DNA of 17,343 nt from an uncultured Microbacteriaceae bacterium (lineage in GTDB: Bacteria > Actinomycetota > Actinomycetes > Actinomycetales > Microbacteriaceae), in assembly GCA_934661165.1 (NCBI GenBank), contig CAKUJB010000028.1:1-17343 (forward strand). Reading direction: 5' to 3'. Of this stretch, positions 1 to 8,000 are shown piece by piece. The notes under the pieces were generated by a model that saw only the letters and a list, made by a program, of their open reading frames with translations, was not told the DNA's origin and searched no databases. Made by a program: the position numbers and the translations under genes. Position 1 is the first letter of the stretch. Each line of letters opens with the position of its first letter.

Positions 1-820
1 CCGCGAGGTCGACGTCGAGCTCCGCCGCGATCCGGCGCAGCGTGTGCGGCACGAGGTACGGGGAGTTGCGTCGGCCGCGGTACGGCTCGGGCGTGAGGAA
101 CGGCGCGTCCGTCTCGACGAGGATCCGGTCGAGCGGCGTCACCCCGAGCGCCTCGCGGATCGCCGGCGCATTCTTGAACGTCACGGTGCCCGCGAACGAC
201 AGCCGGCAGCCGAGCTCGACCGCGCGGCGCGCGACCTCGGCGTCGCCGCTGAAGCAGTGCAGCACGGTCCGCTCCGGCGGCCCCACCGACTCGAGCAGGT
301 CGAGGATCGCATCGTGCGCGTCGCGGTCGTGGATCTGCAGCGCGAGGCCGTGCCGCTTCGCGATCTCGATGTGCGCCTCGAAGCTCGCGCGCTGGGGCCC
401 GAGCCCCTCCCCCGAGGTGCGGAAGAAGTCGAGCCCCGTCTCCCCGATCGCCCGCACCCGCGGCTGCGCGGCGAGGCGGTCGATCTCGGCGAGCGCGTCA
501 TCGAGGCGACCCGCCGCCTCGAGCCGGGGCGCCTCGTTCGGGTGGAGCGCGACCGCCGCGAGCACGCGCGGGTCGCGCTCGGCGAATGCGGCCGCCCAGC
601 GCGAGTCCTGCGCATTCGTCCCGATCTGGATGACGCCGGCGACGCCGACCGACTCGGCGGCGTCGAGTTCGGCGATCGCCTCGGCGAGGCCGGGCGGCTC
701 CTCGCCCGCGGCCGGCTCCCAGACGGGCTCGTCGTGCGAGAAGTTGAGGTGCGTGTGGTTGTCGTGGACCGGGTGCGGCAGCGGCTCGGGCAGGGGCGGG
801 AGGGCCTCCGCCTCAGCCAT
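1..820 (-). CDS. tatD: TatD family metal-dependent hydrolase (DNase), 3' end cut by window edge
   Basis: Metal-dependent hydrolase of the TatD family (TIM-barrel amidohydrolase fold), whose members are cytoplasmic 3'-5' exonucleases/DNases. About 273 residues are visible and the family is usually 260-300, so only the last few are missing off the left edge. Visible metal and active-site motifs in order: DNHTH (His22, His24), GETGLDFF, QIHDRDAHD, HCFSG and VETDAP followed by YRGRRNSP. The ATG at 820 lies inside the end of metG: the bases ATGGCTGA hold this start and the metG stop, an 8-base overlap that implies translational coupling. The metG-tatD pair is common in actinobacteria. Family assignment is strong; the physiological substrate is not known from sequence. 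Confidence 0.95.
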   Translation of the reverse strand, partial: MAEAEALPPLPEPLPHPVHDNHTHLNFSHDEPVWEPAAGEEPPGLAEAIAELDAAESVGVAGVIQIGTNAQDSRWAAAFAERDPRVLAAVALHPNEAPRLEAAGRLDDALAEIDRLAAQPRVRAIGETGLDFFRTSGEGLGPQRASFEAHIEIAKRHGLALQIHDRDAHDAILDLLESVGPPERTVLHCFSGDAEVARRAVELGCRLSFAGTVTFKNAPAIREALGVTPLDRILVETDAPFLTPEPYRGRRNSPYLVPHTLRRIAAELDVDLA

Positions 821-2402
821 CCGCCTGCTCCAGCTGCTCGATGCGCGGGAAGAGCGGTGGGTCGAGCGGCGTCGTCACCCCCGAGCCGGTCCAGCTCGAG
901 GCCTCCGCGATGTCCTGCGCCGCGACGTCGCCCTCGCCGCCGAGCGAGGCCCACAGCCGCGCCGCCGCCTGCGGGATGACGGGCGCGAGCAGGATCGCGA
1001 GAGTGCCGAGGCCGCGCACCGCGACTGCGAGTACGGTGCCGAGCCGCTCGCGCTGCGCCGGATCCTTCGCGAGGACCCAGGGCTCCTCGTCGGTGATGTA
1101 GCCGTTGAGCGCGACGACGAGGCGCTTCGCGGCGTCGATCGCGTCGTCGATCTCGAAGCGGTCGATCGCCGCGTTCGCCTCCGCGGTCGCCTGGCGGGCG
1201 CCGTCGAGGATGAACTCGTCGCCGCGGTCCGGCTCGCCGAGCGGGGGCACGACCCCGTCGAAGTACCGGCCGACCATCGCGACGACCCGCGAGGCGAGGT
1301 TGCCGAGCCCGTTCGCGAGCTCCGCCTGGTAGCGGGCGCTCAGGTCCTCCCACGAGAACGAGCCGTCCTGCCCGAAGGCGATCGCCGAGAGGAAGTAGTA
1401 GCGGAACGCGTCCGAGCCGAAGACGTCGGTGATCTGCGACGGGGCGATGCCCGTGAGCTTCGACTTCGACATCTTCTCGCCGCCGACGAGCAGCCAGCCG
1501 TGGCCGAAGACGGCGCGCGGCACCTCGAGTCCCGCGGCCAGGAGCATCGCCGGCCAGATCACCGCGTGGAACCGGGCGATGTCCTTGCCCACGAGGTGGA
1601 CGGCCGGCCAGCGCCGCGCGAACTCGGCGCGCGCCTCGTCGGTGTCGATGCCGTAGCCGATCGCCGACACGTAGTTGAGGAGCGCGTCGAACCACACGTA
1701 GACGACGTGCGACTCGTCCCACGGCACCCGGATGCCCCAGTCGAAGGAGCTGCGGGAGATCGACAGGTCCTCGAGCCCCTGGCGGACGAACTGCACGATC
1801 TCGTTGCGCACGCTCGCCGGCTGCACGAAGTCGGGCCGCGACTCGTAGAGGTCGAGGAGCTGCTGCTGGAAGGCGCTCATCCGGAAGAAGTAGTTGTGCT
1901 CCTTGAGCACCTCGACCGGGCGGCCGTGGATGGGGCACAGCAGCCGCCCGATGAACTCCCCGGACTCGGGGCTGTCGAGATCGCCGACGCGCTTGTACTC
2001 CTCGCAGCCGACGCAGTAGTAGCCCTCGAACTCGCCCGCGTAGATGTGCCCGAGATCGTAGAGGTGCTGCAGGAACTTCTGCACCGCCTCCCCGTGGCGG
2101 GGGTCCGTCGTGCGGATGAAGTCGTCGTTGGCGATGTCGAGGGTCTTCAGGAGCGGCTTCCACGCCTCCTCGACGAGGCGGTCGGCCCACGCCTGCGGCG
2201 TCGCGCCGTTCGCGGCGGCGGTCCGCTGGATCTTCTGGCCGTGCTCGTCGGTGCCCGTGAGGAACCACACGTCCTCGCCGCGCTGCCGGTGCCACCGCGC
2301 GAGCACGTCCGCCGCGACCTCCGTGTACGCGTGCCCGATGTGGGGGACATCGTTGACGTAGAAGATCGGCGTCGTCTGGTAGTACGTGTTCGCCGCGGGC
2401 AT
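813..2402 (-). CDS. metG: Methionyl-tRNA synthetase
   Basis: Class I aminoacyl-tRNA synthetase that charges tRNA-Met in the cytoplasm. The 529-residue protein has the HIGH signature at residues 21-24 (PHIGHAYTEV) and KMSKS at 310-314 (GGEKMSKSKL). Between them is an insertion with cysteines (CVGCEEYKR and then LLCPIHGRP) of the zinc-knuckle type. The C-terminal part is the helical anticodon-binding domain. The length fits the shorter MetRS form without a C-terminal tRNA-binding (EMAPII-like) domain. The ATG at 2402 follows a TAGAAT box by 6 bases, so the message is probably leaderless. A G-run touches the ATG but is too close to act as a Shine-Dalgarno site. The gene ends inside the tatD start. 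Confidence 0.98.
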   Translation of the reverse strand: MPAANTYYQTTPIFYVNDVPHIGHAYTEVAADVLARWHRQRGEDVWFLTGTDEHGQKIQRTAAANGATPQAWADRLVEEAWKPLLKTLDIANDDFIRTTDPRHGEAVQKFLQHLYDLGHIYAGEFEGYYCVGCEEYKRVGDLDSPESGEFIGRLLCPIHGRPVEVLKEHNYFFRMSAFQQQLLDLYESRPDFVQPASVRNEIVQFVRQGLEDLSISRSSFDWGIRVPWDESHVVYVWFDALLNYVSAIGYGIDTDEARAEFARRWPAVHLVGKDIARFHAVIWPAMLLAAGLEVPRAVFGHGWLLVGGEKMSKSKLTGIAPSQITDVFGSDAFRYYFLSAIAFGQDGSFSWEDLSARYQAELANGLGNLASRVVAMVGRYFDGVVPPLGEPDRGDEFILDGARQATAEANAAIDRFEIDDAIDAAKRLVVALNGYITDEEPWVLAKDPAQRERLGTVLAVAVRGLGTLAILLAPVIPQAAARLWASLGGEGDVAAQDIAEASSWTGSGVTTPLDPPLFPRIEQLEQADG

Positions 2403-2408
2403 CCCCCG

Positions 2409-2414
2409 ATTCTA
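2409..2414 (-). promoter_or_regulatory. -10 box of metG-tatD, leaderless
   Basis: TAGAAT on the minus strand lies exactly 6 bases before the metG ATG (2402). This is the spacing expected if transcription starts at the A of the ATG. No convincing -35 box is visible, which is common for actinobacterial housekeeping promoters. Confidence 0.55.
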
Positions 2415-2451
2415 TTGGCTCCCGTGCGGCGCCTGGGCCCGCGTGACGGCG

Positions 2452-2466
2452 GCTGGTCCGGCCAGC
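2452..2466. terminator. Short GC hairpin between rsmI and metG
   Basis: GCTGG and CCAGC form a 5-bp inverted repeat around a 5-base loop, 18 bases past the rsmI stop. There is no T-run on either strand, so it is at best a weak or Rho-assisted terminator or pause site. Confidence 0.25.
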
Positions 2467-2483
2467 ACGGAGGAATGCGCGGG

Positions 2484-3302
2484 TCAGGCGCGGGCGCGCA
2501 GCGCCGCGTCGTAGAGGGACTTGCGAGACAGGCCCGTCGCCTCGGCGACATCCGAGGCCGCATCCTTGAGCGACTCCCCCGCGGCCATGCGCTCGAGCAC
2601 CTCGTCGAGCGCCCGCCTCGGGTCGGCGGCCGGCGCCGGCGCGCCGGCGACGACGATCGCGATCTCGCCTCGGGCGCCCTCGGCGAACCGCTCGGCGAGC
2701 TCCCCGAGCGTGCCGCGGACGACCTCCTCGTGGAGCTTCGTGAGCTCGCGGGCGACGGCGGCGAGCCGGTCGGCGCCGAATCCCGCCGCGAGCTCCGCGA
2801 GCGACTCGGCGAGCCGGTGCGGCGACTCGAAGAAGACGAGCGTGCGGCGCTCGGCCGCGAGCTCGGCGATGAGGCTCCGCCGCTCGCCGTCCTTCCGCGG
2901 CAGGAAGCCCTCGAAGGCGAAGCGGTCGGTCGGCAGCCCCGACAGCGCGAGCGCGGTGAGCACGGCGCTCGCCCCGGGCAGCACCGTCACCTCGACGCCC
3001 GCCTCTGCGGCGGCACGGACGAGCGCGAACCCCGGGTCGCTCACCGTCGGCATGCCCGCGTCGCTCACGAGCAGCACATCAGCGTCGCGGGCGAGCTCGA
3101 TGAGCTCGTCGGCCCGCTCGCGCTCGTTGTGGTCGTGCAGCGCGATGAACCGCGGCTGCGCCTCGATGCCGAGTGCGCGCATGAGATGCCGCGTCATGCG
3201 GGTGTCCTCGCTCGCGATGACCGACGCGGTGCGGAGCGCGTCGCGCAGCCGCTGGGTCGCATCGCCGAGATTGCCGATCGGGGTCGCCGCGAGAATGAGC
3301 AC
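2484..3302 (-). CDS. rsmI: 16S rRNA (cytidine-1402-2'-O)-methyltransferase RsmI
   Basis: SAM-dependent methyltransferase of the tetrapyrrole-methylase fold that 2'-O-methylates C1402 in the 16S rRNA decoding centre. Of 272 residues (family about 270-290), the N-terminus reads LILAATPIGNLGD, the family's signature start. Further motifs are SEDTRMT, the glycine-rich VSDAGMPTVSDPG, and VLPGASAVLTAL with FEGFLPRK. The C-terminus is the usual short helical domain (GLSRKSLYDAAL). The frame stays open far upstream, but homology begins at the GTG at 3302 (GTG CTC ATT CTC), only 15 bases from the divergent pmt ATG. Upstream codons would run antisense through pmt and have no RsmI character. The divergent rsmI-pmt arrangement is conserved in actinobacteria. 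Confidence 0.95.
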   Translation of the reverse strand: MLILAATPIGNLGDATQRLRDALRTASVIASEDTRMTRHLMRALGIEAQPRFIALHDHNERERADELIELARDADVLLVSDAGMPTVSDPGFALVRAAAEAGVEVTVLPGASAVLTALALSGLPTDRFAFEGFLPRKDGERRSLIAELAAERRTLVFFESPHRLAESLAELAAGFGADRLAAVARELTKLHEEVVRGTLGELAERFAEGARGEIAIVVAGAPAPAADPRRALDEVLERMAAGESLKDAASDVAEATGLSRKSLYDAALRARA

Positions 3303-3317
3303 GATAGATTTTCTCGC
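3303..3317. promoter_or_regulatory. 15-base divergent promoter overlap of rsmI and pmt
   Basis: Only 15 bases separate the rsmI GTG (3302) from the pmt ATG (3318), and they are unusually AT-rich for this window. On the plus strand TAGATT (3305-3310) sits 7 bases before the pmt ATG. On the minus strand GAAAAT (3308-3313) sits 5 bases before the rsmI GTG. The two candidate -10 boxes overlap by three bases, so both messages would have to be leaderless. Confidence 0.5.
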
Positions 3318-4967
3318 ATGAGCGAGCGGGATGACGAAGCCTTCCGTCTCCTGCTCACCGGAGAGCAGCCGGCCGTGCCCGCCGCGACATCCGACGCCGC
3401 GCCCGCGCATGCCGAGACGCCTGCCACCGCCGGCGCTGCGCCCGTCGACTCCCCGCCCACCGCGACGAACCCCGTCCAGCTCTGGCGCGTCGGCTCCGCG
3501 ATCGACACGATGATCGCCCGCTCCCCCCGCTGGCTGCTCGTCGGCGGCCGCTGGCTCGGCGCGGCCGGCGTCCTCGCCGTCGCGGCCGCGACCCGCCTGA
3601 CGGGTCTCGCGCACCCGGGCGAGCTCGTCTTCGACGAGACGTACTACGTCAAGGATGCGTGGGCGCTCTGGAACCTCGGCTATGAGTCGCAGTGGCCGAG
3701 CGACGCCGACGAGCAGTGGGCCGCGGGCCGCACCGACGGCTGGACGGGCATGGCCTCCTTCGCCGTCCACCCGCCCCTCGGCAAGTGGCTCATCGGCCTC
3801 GGACTCGCGCTGGCCGGCCCCGAGGACCCCGCGAGCTGGCGGATCGCGACGGCGCTCACCGGCATCGCCCTCGTCGCGCTCGTCATGGTGGGGGCCTGGC
3901 TGCTCACCCGCTCCGGCCCGATCACGACGATCACGGGCTACCTGCTCGCGATCGACGGCAACGGCATCGTCATGAGCCGCGTCGGACTGCTCGACGGCTT
4001 CCTCGCGCTCTTCGCACTCAGCGCATTCATCTGCATCCTGCTCGATCGCGCGAGGACGGCCCGCACCGGCGCGCGCTGGTGGCGACCGTGGCTCCTGGCC
4101 GCGGGCATCGCGCTCGGCGCCGCGGTCGCCGTGAAGTGGAGCGGCATCTGGTTCGTCGCCGCCTTCGGCCTGTTCTCCGTCTTCGCCGACCCGACGATCC
4201 GCGGCCGCCTCCTCGAGCTCGCCAAGCTCGCCGGCGTCAACCTCGTGCTCCTGCTGCCGATCGCCGCCGTCACCTACGCGCTGACCTGGTGGGGCTGGTT
4301 CGCGAGCGAGGACGGGTACCAGCGCGGCTGGGCCGAGTCCGGGACGAATGCGTGGAGCGGCTTCTGGGCCTGGGTCCCGCTCCCGGTGCAGAGCTGGGCG
4401 CATCTCCACGAGATGACGTACGGCTACCACGTCGGGGAGTCGACCGAGCACGCGTACATGGCGCCCGCGTGGACGTGGCTCGCCCTGATCCGGCCGACGA
4501 GCATGTGGTACCAGGGCAGCTCGTTCGGCGAGCTCGACTGCGCCTCGGTGACGTGTGGGGCGAGCATCCTCGACATCCCGAACCCGCTCATCTGGTGGGC
4601 CGCGGTCGCCGCGATCGTCTACTGCATCGTGCGGGTCATCCGCTACCGCGAGTGGCAGGTCGCGGCCGTGCTCACGGCATTCGCGGCGGGCTACCTGCCG
4701 TGGCTCGCGTTCCCCGAGCGCACGGTGTACCAGTTCTACACGATCGCGTTCCAGGCCTTCATGCTCCTCGCACTCGCCCTGGCGATCCGCGCCGTGCTCG
4801 GCACCGCCGACGACGAGCGCTCTCGGCGGGTCACGGGCATCGTGACGGTCGCCGTCGCGCTCGTGATCGTCACGGCGGTGAGCGCGTACTTCTGGCCGGT
4901 GTGGACGGGCATGCAGACGAGCTTCGAGTTCCTCGCCAGCCACTGGTGGCTGCCGGGCTGGCGGTAG
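3318..4967 (+). CDS. pmt: Dolichyl-phosphate-mannose/polyprenyl-phosphate-mannose-protein mannosyltransferase (GT39)
   Basis: Integral membrane O-mannosyltransferase that moves mannose from polyprenyl-phosphomannose onto Ser/Thr of secreted proteins during Sec export. The 549 residues begin with an Ala/Pro-rich cytosolic tail of about 65, then a first membrane segment (LGAAGVLAVAAATRLTGL). The extracellular loop carries the conserved acidic pair in GELVFDETYYVKDAW (Asp106-Glu107). VHPPLGKWLIGLG is the other signature motif. About ten membrane segments and a large loop rich in Trp and Tyr follow. The family C-terminal motif region ends in FLASHWWLPGWR. The ATG at 3318 is the first start after the -10 box; the frame is open upstream only as a shadow of the opposite strand. 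It is followed after 3 bases by the next gene. Confidence 0.95.
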   Translation: MSERDDEAFRLLLTGEQPAVPAATSDAAPAHAETPATAGAAPVDSPPTATNPVQLWRVGSAIDTMIARSPRWLLVGGRWLGAAGVLAVAAATRLTGLAHPGELVFDETYYVKDAWALWNLGYESQWPSDADEQWAAGRTDGWTGMASFAVHPPLGKWLIGLGLALAGPEDPASWRIATALTGIALVALVMVGAWLLTRSGPITTITGYLLAIDGNGIVMSRVGLLDGFLALFALSAFICILLDRARTARTGARWWRPWLLAAGIALGAAVAVKWSGIWFVAAFGLFSVFADPTIRGRLLELAKLAGVNLVLLLPIAAVTYALTWWGWFASEDGYQRGWAESGTNAWSGFWAWVPLPVQSWAHLHEMTYGYHVGESTEHAYMAPAWTWLALIRPTSMWYQGSSFGELDCASVTCGASILDIPNPLIWWAAVAAIVYCIVRVIRYREWQVAAVLTAFAAGYLPWLAFPERTVYQFYTIAFQAFMLLALALAIRAVLGTADDERSRRVTGIVTVAVALVIVTAVSAYFWPVWTGMQTSFEFLASHWWLPGWR

Positions 4968-4970
4968 TCG

Positions 4971-7070
4971 ATGGCGGCCGGTCTGGTCCGTGCGCTGCGC
5001 CGGGTGCCCGCGACGCTCGGACTGCTCCTCGTGCTGCTCCTCGCCGGCGCGCTCGCCCAGGGGCTCTGGCAGCCCTTCGTCGACCACCCGTGGTTCGAGT
5101 CGGTCGCCTACGGCCTGCCCGCGCTCGAGGCCGGCCGCTGGTGGACACCGCTGACGGGCGCGCTCTTCGTCACCCACCCGCTCGTCTATCTCGGCACGAT
5201 CCCGAGCCTCGCGGGCATGGCGGTGCTCGAGTGGCAGCGCGGATCGCGCACCGCGGTCGCCTGGTTCCTCGGCGGGCAGCTCGTCGCGGTGCTCGGCGCG
5301 GCCGCATTCCTCGCCGTCGCCGTCGCGCTCACCGGCGCGAGTGGCGCCGAGTGGCCCTGGGCGGCGCAGCTCGCGGGGCAGCTCGACGTCGGACCCTCCG
5401 GCGGCACGATGGCGTGCATCGCAGCGGCGGTCGCGGGCCTCGTCGCGCCGTGGCGGCAGCGGGCCTGGCTCGCCGTCTTCGCGGTCGCGCTCGTCGGCCT
5501 GCTCTTCGTCGGCACGCTCGCCGACCTCGAGCACGCCGTGTCGATCCTCCTCGCCCTCGCCGTGACGCGAGGGCTGCGCATCCAGCGCACGACGATCCAG
5601 GAGCAGCGCCTCCTCGCCCTCGGCACGCTCGTCGCGCTCGGCGCCGTGCAGCTCATCTTCCTGCTCGTGCCGACCTCGGGGCCGTTCGGCACGACCGAGC
5701 CGCTCGCGGGGTCGTGGCTCGACGTCGGCACCGACCTCGCCATCATCGCGCTGCTCGCCTTCGGGCTGCTGCGCGGCCGGCGCTGGGCGTGGGTGCTCGC
5801 GATCATCGTCGCCGCGTGGAACGTGCTGAGCGGCCTCGCCCTCCTGCTCCTCGACCTCACCGACCGCGACGCGCTCGTCGACGCGCTGCTCGGCGACCCC
5901 GATGGGCAGATCGCCGCGGCGGTGCTCTGGCTCGCCTACCTCGTGTGCCTCGTCGTCATCCGTCGCGCCTTCCGCGCCCGGCCGCGACGCGGGCTCGGCG
6001 GCGGGTCCGGGTCCGGGTCGGAGTCCGGGTCCGGCGAGGCGGGTCGGGTGCCGGTCGAGGAGGTGCGCGACACGATCCGCACGTACGGCGGCGGCACCCT
6101 GTCGTGGATGGCGACGTGGGACGGGATGGACGCGTTCCGCTCGAGCACGGGACTCGTCCCCTTCCAGCAGCACGCGGGCGTCGCGATCGCGCTCGGCGAC
6201 CCGATCGGCCCCGAGGCCGGCCGCGGCGAATCGATCCGGGAGTTCGCGGCGCGCGCCGAGGCCCAGGCGCTCGTGCCGTGCATCTTCAGCGCGGGCGCCG
6301 CGACCGCGGCCCTCGTCCCCGACGACTGGCGCTCGCTCATCATCGCCGACGACACGATCGTCGACCTGCCGGGTCTCACCTTCCAGGGCAAGGACTGGGC
6401 GCGCGTCCGACAGTCCTTCAGCCGCGCCGAGCGCGAGGAGGTGGTGTTCCGGCTCAGCCGGTTCCACGACGAGCCGTTCGGCATCCGACAGCAGCTCCGC
6501 GCGATCAGCGAGTCGTGGGTCGGCGACAAGGACCTGCCGGAGATGCGCTTCACGCTCGGCCGACTCGTCGAGGCGGAGGACCCCGAGGTGCGGCTCGCGC
6601 TCGCGGTCGCCCCGGACGGCACGGTCGAGGGCTTCCTGAGCTGGCTGCCCGTCTACGGCGCGGGCGGCACGCCGCGCGGCTGGACGCTCGACCTCATGCG
6701 GCGACGGGACGACGGCTTCGCCGTCGTCATGGAGTTCCTCATCGGCTCCTCGATGCGGGTCTTCGCCGAGGAGGGCGCCGAGATCGCCTCGCTGTCGGGC
6801 GCGCCGCTCGCGCATCGGGCGGGTGCGGACGAGGGCGCGGTCGCCCAGCTGCTCGGCGGTCTGTCAGCGGCCCTCGAGCCCGTGTACGGCTTCGCCTCAC
6901 TCCACCGCTTCAAGCAGAAGTTCAACCCGCGCGAGGAGCCCATCCACCTCCTCTACCGTGATGAGGGGGATCTGCCGCGGATCGCGGCGGGGCTCACCCG
7001 CGCATTCCTCCCCGACGCGACCATGCGGCAGTTCGCCGCCGCCGGGCTCGGGCTGCTCCGGCGGGGCTGA
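4971..7070 (+). CDS. Rhomboid-like membrane domain fused to aminoacyl-phosphatidylglycerol synthase (DUF2156/MprF C-terminal) domain
   Basis: A 699-residue two-part protein. Residues about 10-200 form a hydrophobic domain with rhomboid-like order: GRWWTPLTGALFV, then a GPSGG motif (Ser143) inside a helix, then a helix beginning ADLEHAVS (His188), matching the spacing logic of the rhomboid Ser-His dyad. Residues about 210-335 add more membrane helices. Residues 345-354 are a Gly/Ser linker. From about 360 the protein matches the MprF/LysX C-terminal catalytic domain: FQGKDWARVRQSFSRAERE, TLDLMRR, and HRFKQKFNP near the end. MprF proteins add an amino acid from tRNA to phosphatidylglycerol, lowering the negative charge of the membrane. 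The gene starts 3 bases after pmt and is presumably co-transcribed. There is no tRNA-synthetase domain like that of LysX. The amino acid and lipid used are unknown, and protease activity is unproven. Confidence 0.8.
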   Translation: MAAGLVRALRRVPATLGLLLVLLLAGALAQGLWQPFVDHPWFESVAYGLPALEAGRWWTPLTGALFVTHPLVYLGTIPSLAGMAVLEWQRGSRTAVAWFLGGQLVAVLGAAAFLAVAVALTGASGAEWPWAAQLAGQLDVGPSGGTMACIAAAVAGLVAPWRQRAWLAVFAVALVGLLFVGTLADLEHAVSILLALAVTRGLRIQRTTIQEQRLLALGTLVALGAVQLIFLLVPTSGPFGTTEPLAGSWLDVGTDLAIIALLAFGLLRGRRWAWVLAIIVAAWNVLSGLALLLLDLTDRDALVDALLGDPDGQIAAAVLWLAYLVCLVVIRRAFRARPRRGLGGGSGSGSESGSGEAGRVPVEEVRDTIRTYGGGTLSWMATWDGMDAFRSSTGLVPFQQHAGVAIALGDPIGPEAGRGESIREFAARAEAQALVPCIFSAGAATAALVPDDWRSLIIADDTIVDLPGLTFQGKDWARVRQSFSRAEREEVVFRLSRFHDEPFGIRQQLRAISESWVGDKDLPEMRFTLGRLVEAEDPEVRLALAVAPDGTVEGFLSWLPVYGAGGTPRGWTLDLMRRRDDGFAVVMEFLIGSSMRVFAEEGAEIASLSGAPLAHRAGADEGAVAQLLGGLSAALEPVYGFASLHRFKQKFNPREEPIHLLYRDEGDLPRIAAGLTRAFLPDATMRQFAAAGLGLLRRG
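6003..6032 (+). repeat. GGGTCC hexamer repeat encoding a Gly-Ser linker
   Basis: Five consecutive in-frame hexamers, GGGTCC three times exactly plus GGGTCG and GAGTCC, encode GSGSGSESGS (residues 345-354). They join the membrane half to the soluble catalytic half of the fusion protein. Such a repeat can change length by slippage without breaking the frame. Confidence 0.85.
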
Positions 7071-7072
7071 GG

Positions 7073-7090
7073 GGGCGGCTCGGGCCGCCC
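7073..7090. terminator. Bidirectional hairpin between convergent genes
   Basis: GGGCGGC and GCCGCCC form a perfect 7-bp stem with a 4-base loop, directly after the stop of the plus-strand membrane fusion gene and 48 bases from the stop of the minus-strand aldo/keto reductase. It is followed on the plus strand by TTCGTCTCG rather than a true T-run. Its right arm touches the dispersed repeat that starts at 7086. Confidence 0.5.
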
Positions 7091-7121
7091 TTCGTCTCGC
7101 CTGCGGCTCGCTCAGGGACCG
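7086..7121 (-). repeat. Dispersed intergenic repeat, copy 1
   Basis: The minus strand reads GGTCCCTGAGCGAGC, a short variable core, then GAGACGAAGGGCG. The same ends occur at 10710-10743 on the plus strand with a slightly different core (GCAGC there, CGCAGGC here). CCCT near one end and AGGG near the other are inverted. This copy is in the convergent gap between the fusion gene and the aldo/keto reductase, a usual place for small palindromic repeats. From memory, similar words recur in Microbacteriaceae intergenic regions; this was not searched. Confidence 0.75.
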
Positions 7122-7137
7122 ATCGCCCCGGCACGAC

Positions 7138-7977
7138 TCAGTTGGTCGCGGGGTCCCTGCCGACTCGCAGTCCGTCGTCGAGTCCGCGGATGCGCTCGAG
7201 CTGCGCCGCGCTGAGCTCGAAGCCGAACACGTCGAGGTTCTCCCGGAGCCGCTCGGGGCGCGAGGACTTCGGGAAGACGATGACGCCCTCCTGCAGGTGC
7301 CAGCGCAGCACGACCTGCGGGACGCTCACGCCGTGGGCCGCCGCGATCTCGACGAGCGCGGGCAGCTCGGCCAGCTCGTACTTGCCCTGACCCAGCGGAC
7401 CCCAGCCCTCGGTGCGGATGCCGAGCGGCTCCTGCACGGCGCGGAGCGCCCGCTGCTGGAAGCGGGGGTGGATCTCCACCTGGTTCACCGCCGGGAGGGT
7501 CGATGCCCCCGCGACGAGCTCCGCGAGGTCCTCCTCGCGGAAGTTCGAGACGCCGATCGACCGCGCCTTGCCCGTCGCGGCGATCTCCTCGAGGGCGAGC
7601 CAGGTGTCGAGCGCGAGCCCCATCGAGGGGTGTGGCCAGTGGATGAGGTAGAGGTCGACGTAGTCGAGGCCGAGGCGCTCGAGCGCCTCGTCGATCGCGG
7701 TGTGCGGCGCCTGCCGGCCGTGCTCCTCGCGCCACAGCTTCGTCGTGACGAAGAGCTCGTCGCGCGGGATGCTGCTCGCGCGGATGCCGCGGCCCACCGC
7801 CTCCTCGTTGCCGTAGATCCGGGCGCCGTCGAGATGCCGGTAGCCGAGTTCGAGCGCCTGCTCGACGACGCGCTGCGTCTCGTCCTCCGCCATCTTGAAC
7901 AGGCCGAGGCCCAACTGGGGGATCTCGTGCCCCGAGTTGAGGCGGATGCTGGGGACGCTAGGGGTGGTGGCACGCAT
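7138..7977 (-). CDS. Aldo/keto reductase (2,5-diketo-D-gluconate reductase type)
   Basis: NADPH-dependent cytoplasmic oxidoreductase of the aldo/keto reductase superfamily (single TIM barrel). The 279 residues are typical. The catalytic tetrad is visible: Asp50 (HLDGARIY), Tyr55, Lys80 (VTTKLW) and His113 (LIHWPHP). Other family motifs are SIGVSNF, VNQVEIHP and the cofactor-binding VFPKSSRPERLREN. Asp50 is followed by Gly-Ala rather than the usual Thr-Ala, a minor variant. The ATG at 7977 has AGGGTGG 4 bases upstream as a ribosome site. It lies 23 bases after prpC on the same strand, so it is probably the last gene of the prp operon. The substrate is unknown, and a role in propionate metabolism is only suggested by position. 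Confidence 0.92.
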   Translation of the reverse strand: MRATTPSVPSIRLNSGHEIPQLGLGLFKMAEDETQRVVEQALELGYRHLDGARIYGNEEAVGRGIRASSIPRDELFVTTKLWREEHGRQAPHTAIDEALERLGLDYVDLYLIHWPHPSMGLALDTWLALEEIAATGKARSIGVSNFREEDLAELVAGASTLPAVNQVEIHPRFQQRALRAVQEPLGIRTEGWGPLGQGKYELAELPALVEIAAAHGVSVPQVVLRWHLQEGVIVFPKSSRPERLRENLDVFGFELSAAQLERIRGLDDGLRVGRDPATN

Positions 7978-8000
7978 TCGTCCACCCTAGGCGCGCCCGC

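Noticed and set aside
42..3317. Long plus-strand open frame running into pmt, and other large plus frames here
   Set aside because: It is Arg/Ser/Ala-rich and antisense to tatD, metG and rsmI, which have clear family motifs. High GC keeps the opposite frame open. Only the part from 3318 is a real gene.
6003..6032. Periodic GGGTCC array as a possible CRISPR or regulatory iteron
   Set aside because: The units are six bases, in frame, and encode a Gly-Ser linker at a domain border; coding slippage explains them fully.
3303..6815. Minus-strand open frame extending rsmI far upstream
   Set aside because: The extension is a low-complexity Arg/Glu/Ala shadow of pmt and the fusion gene. RsmI homology begins at the GTG at 3302.
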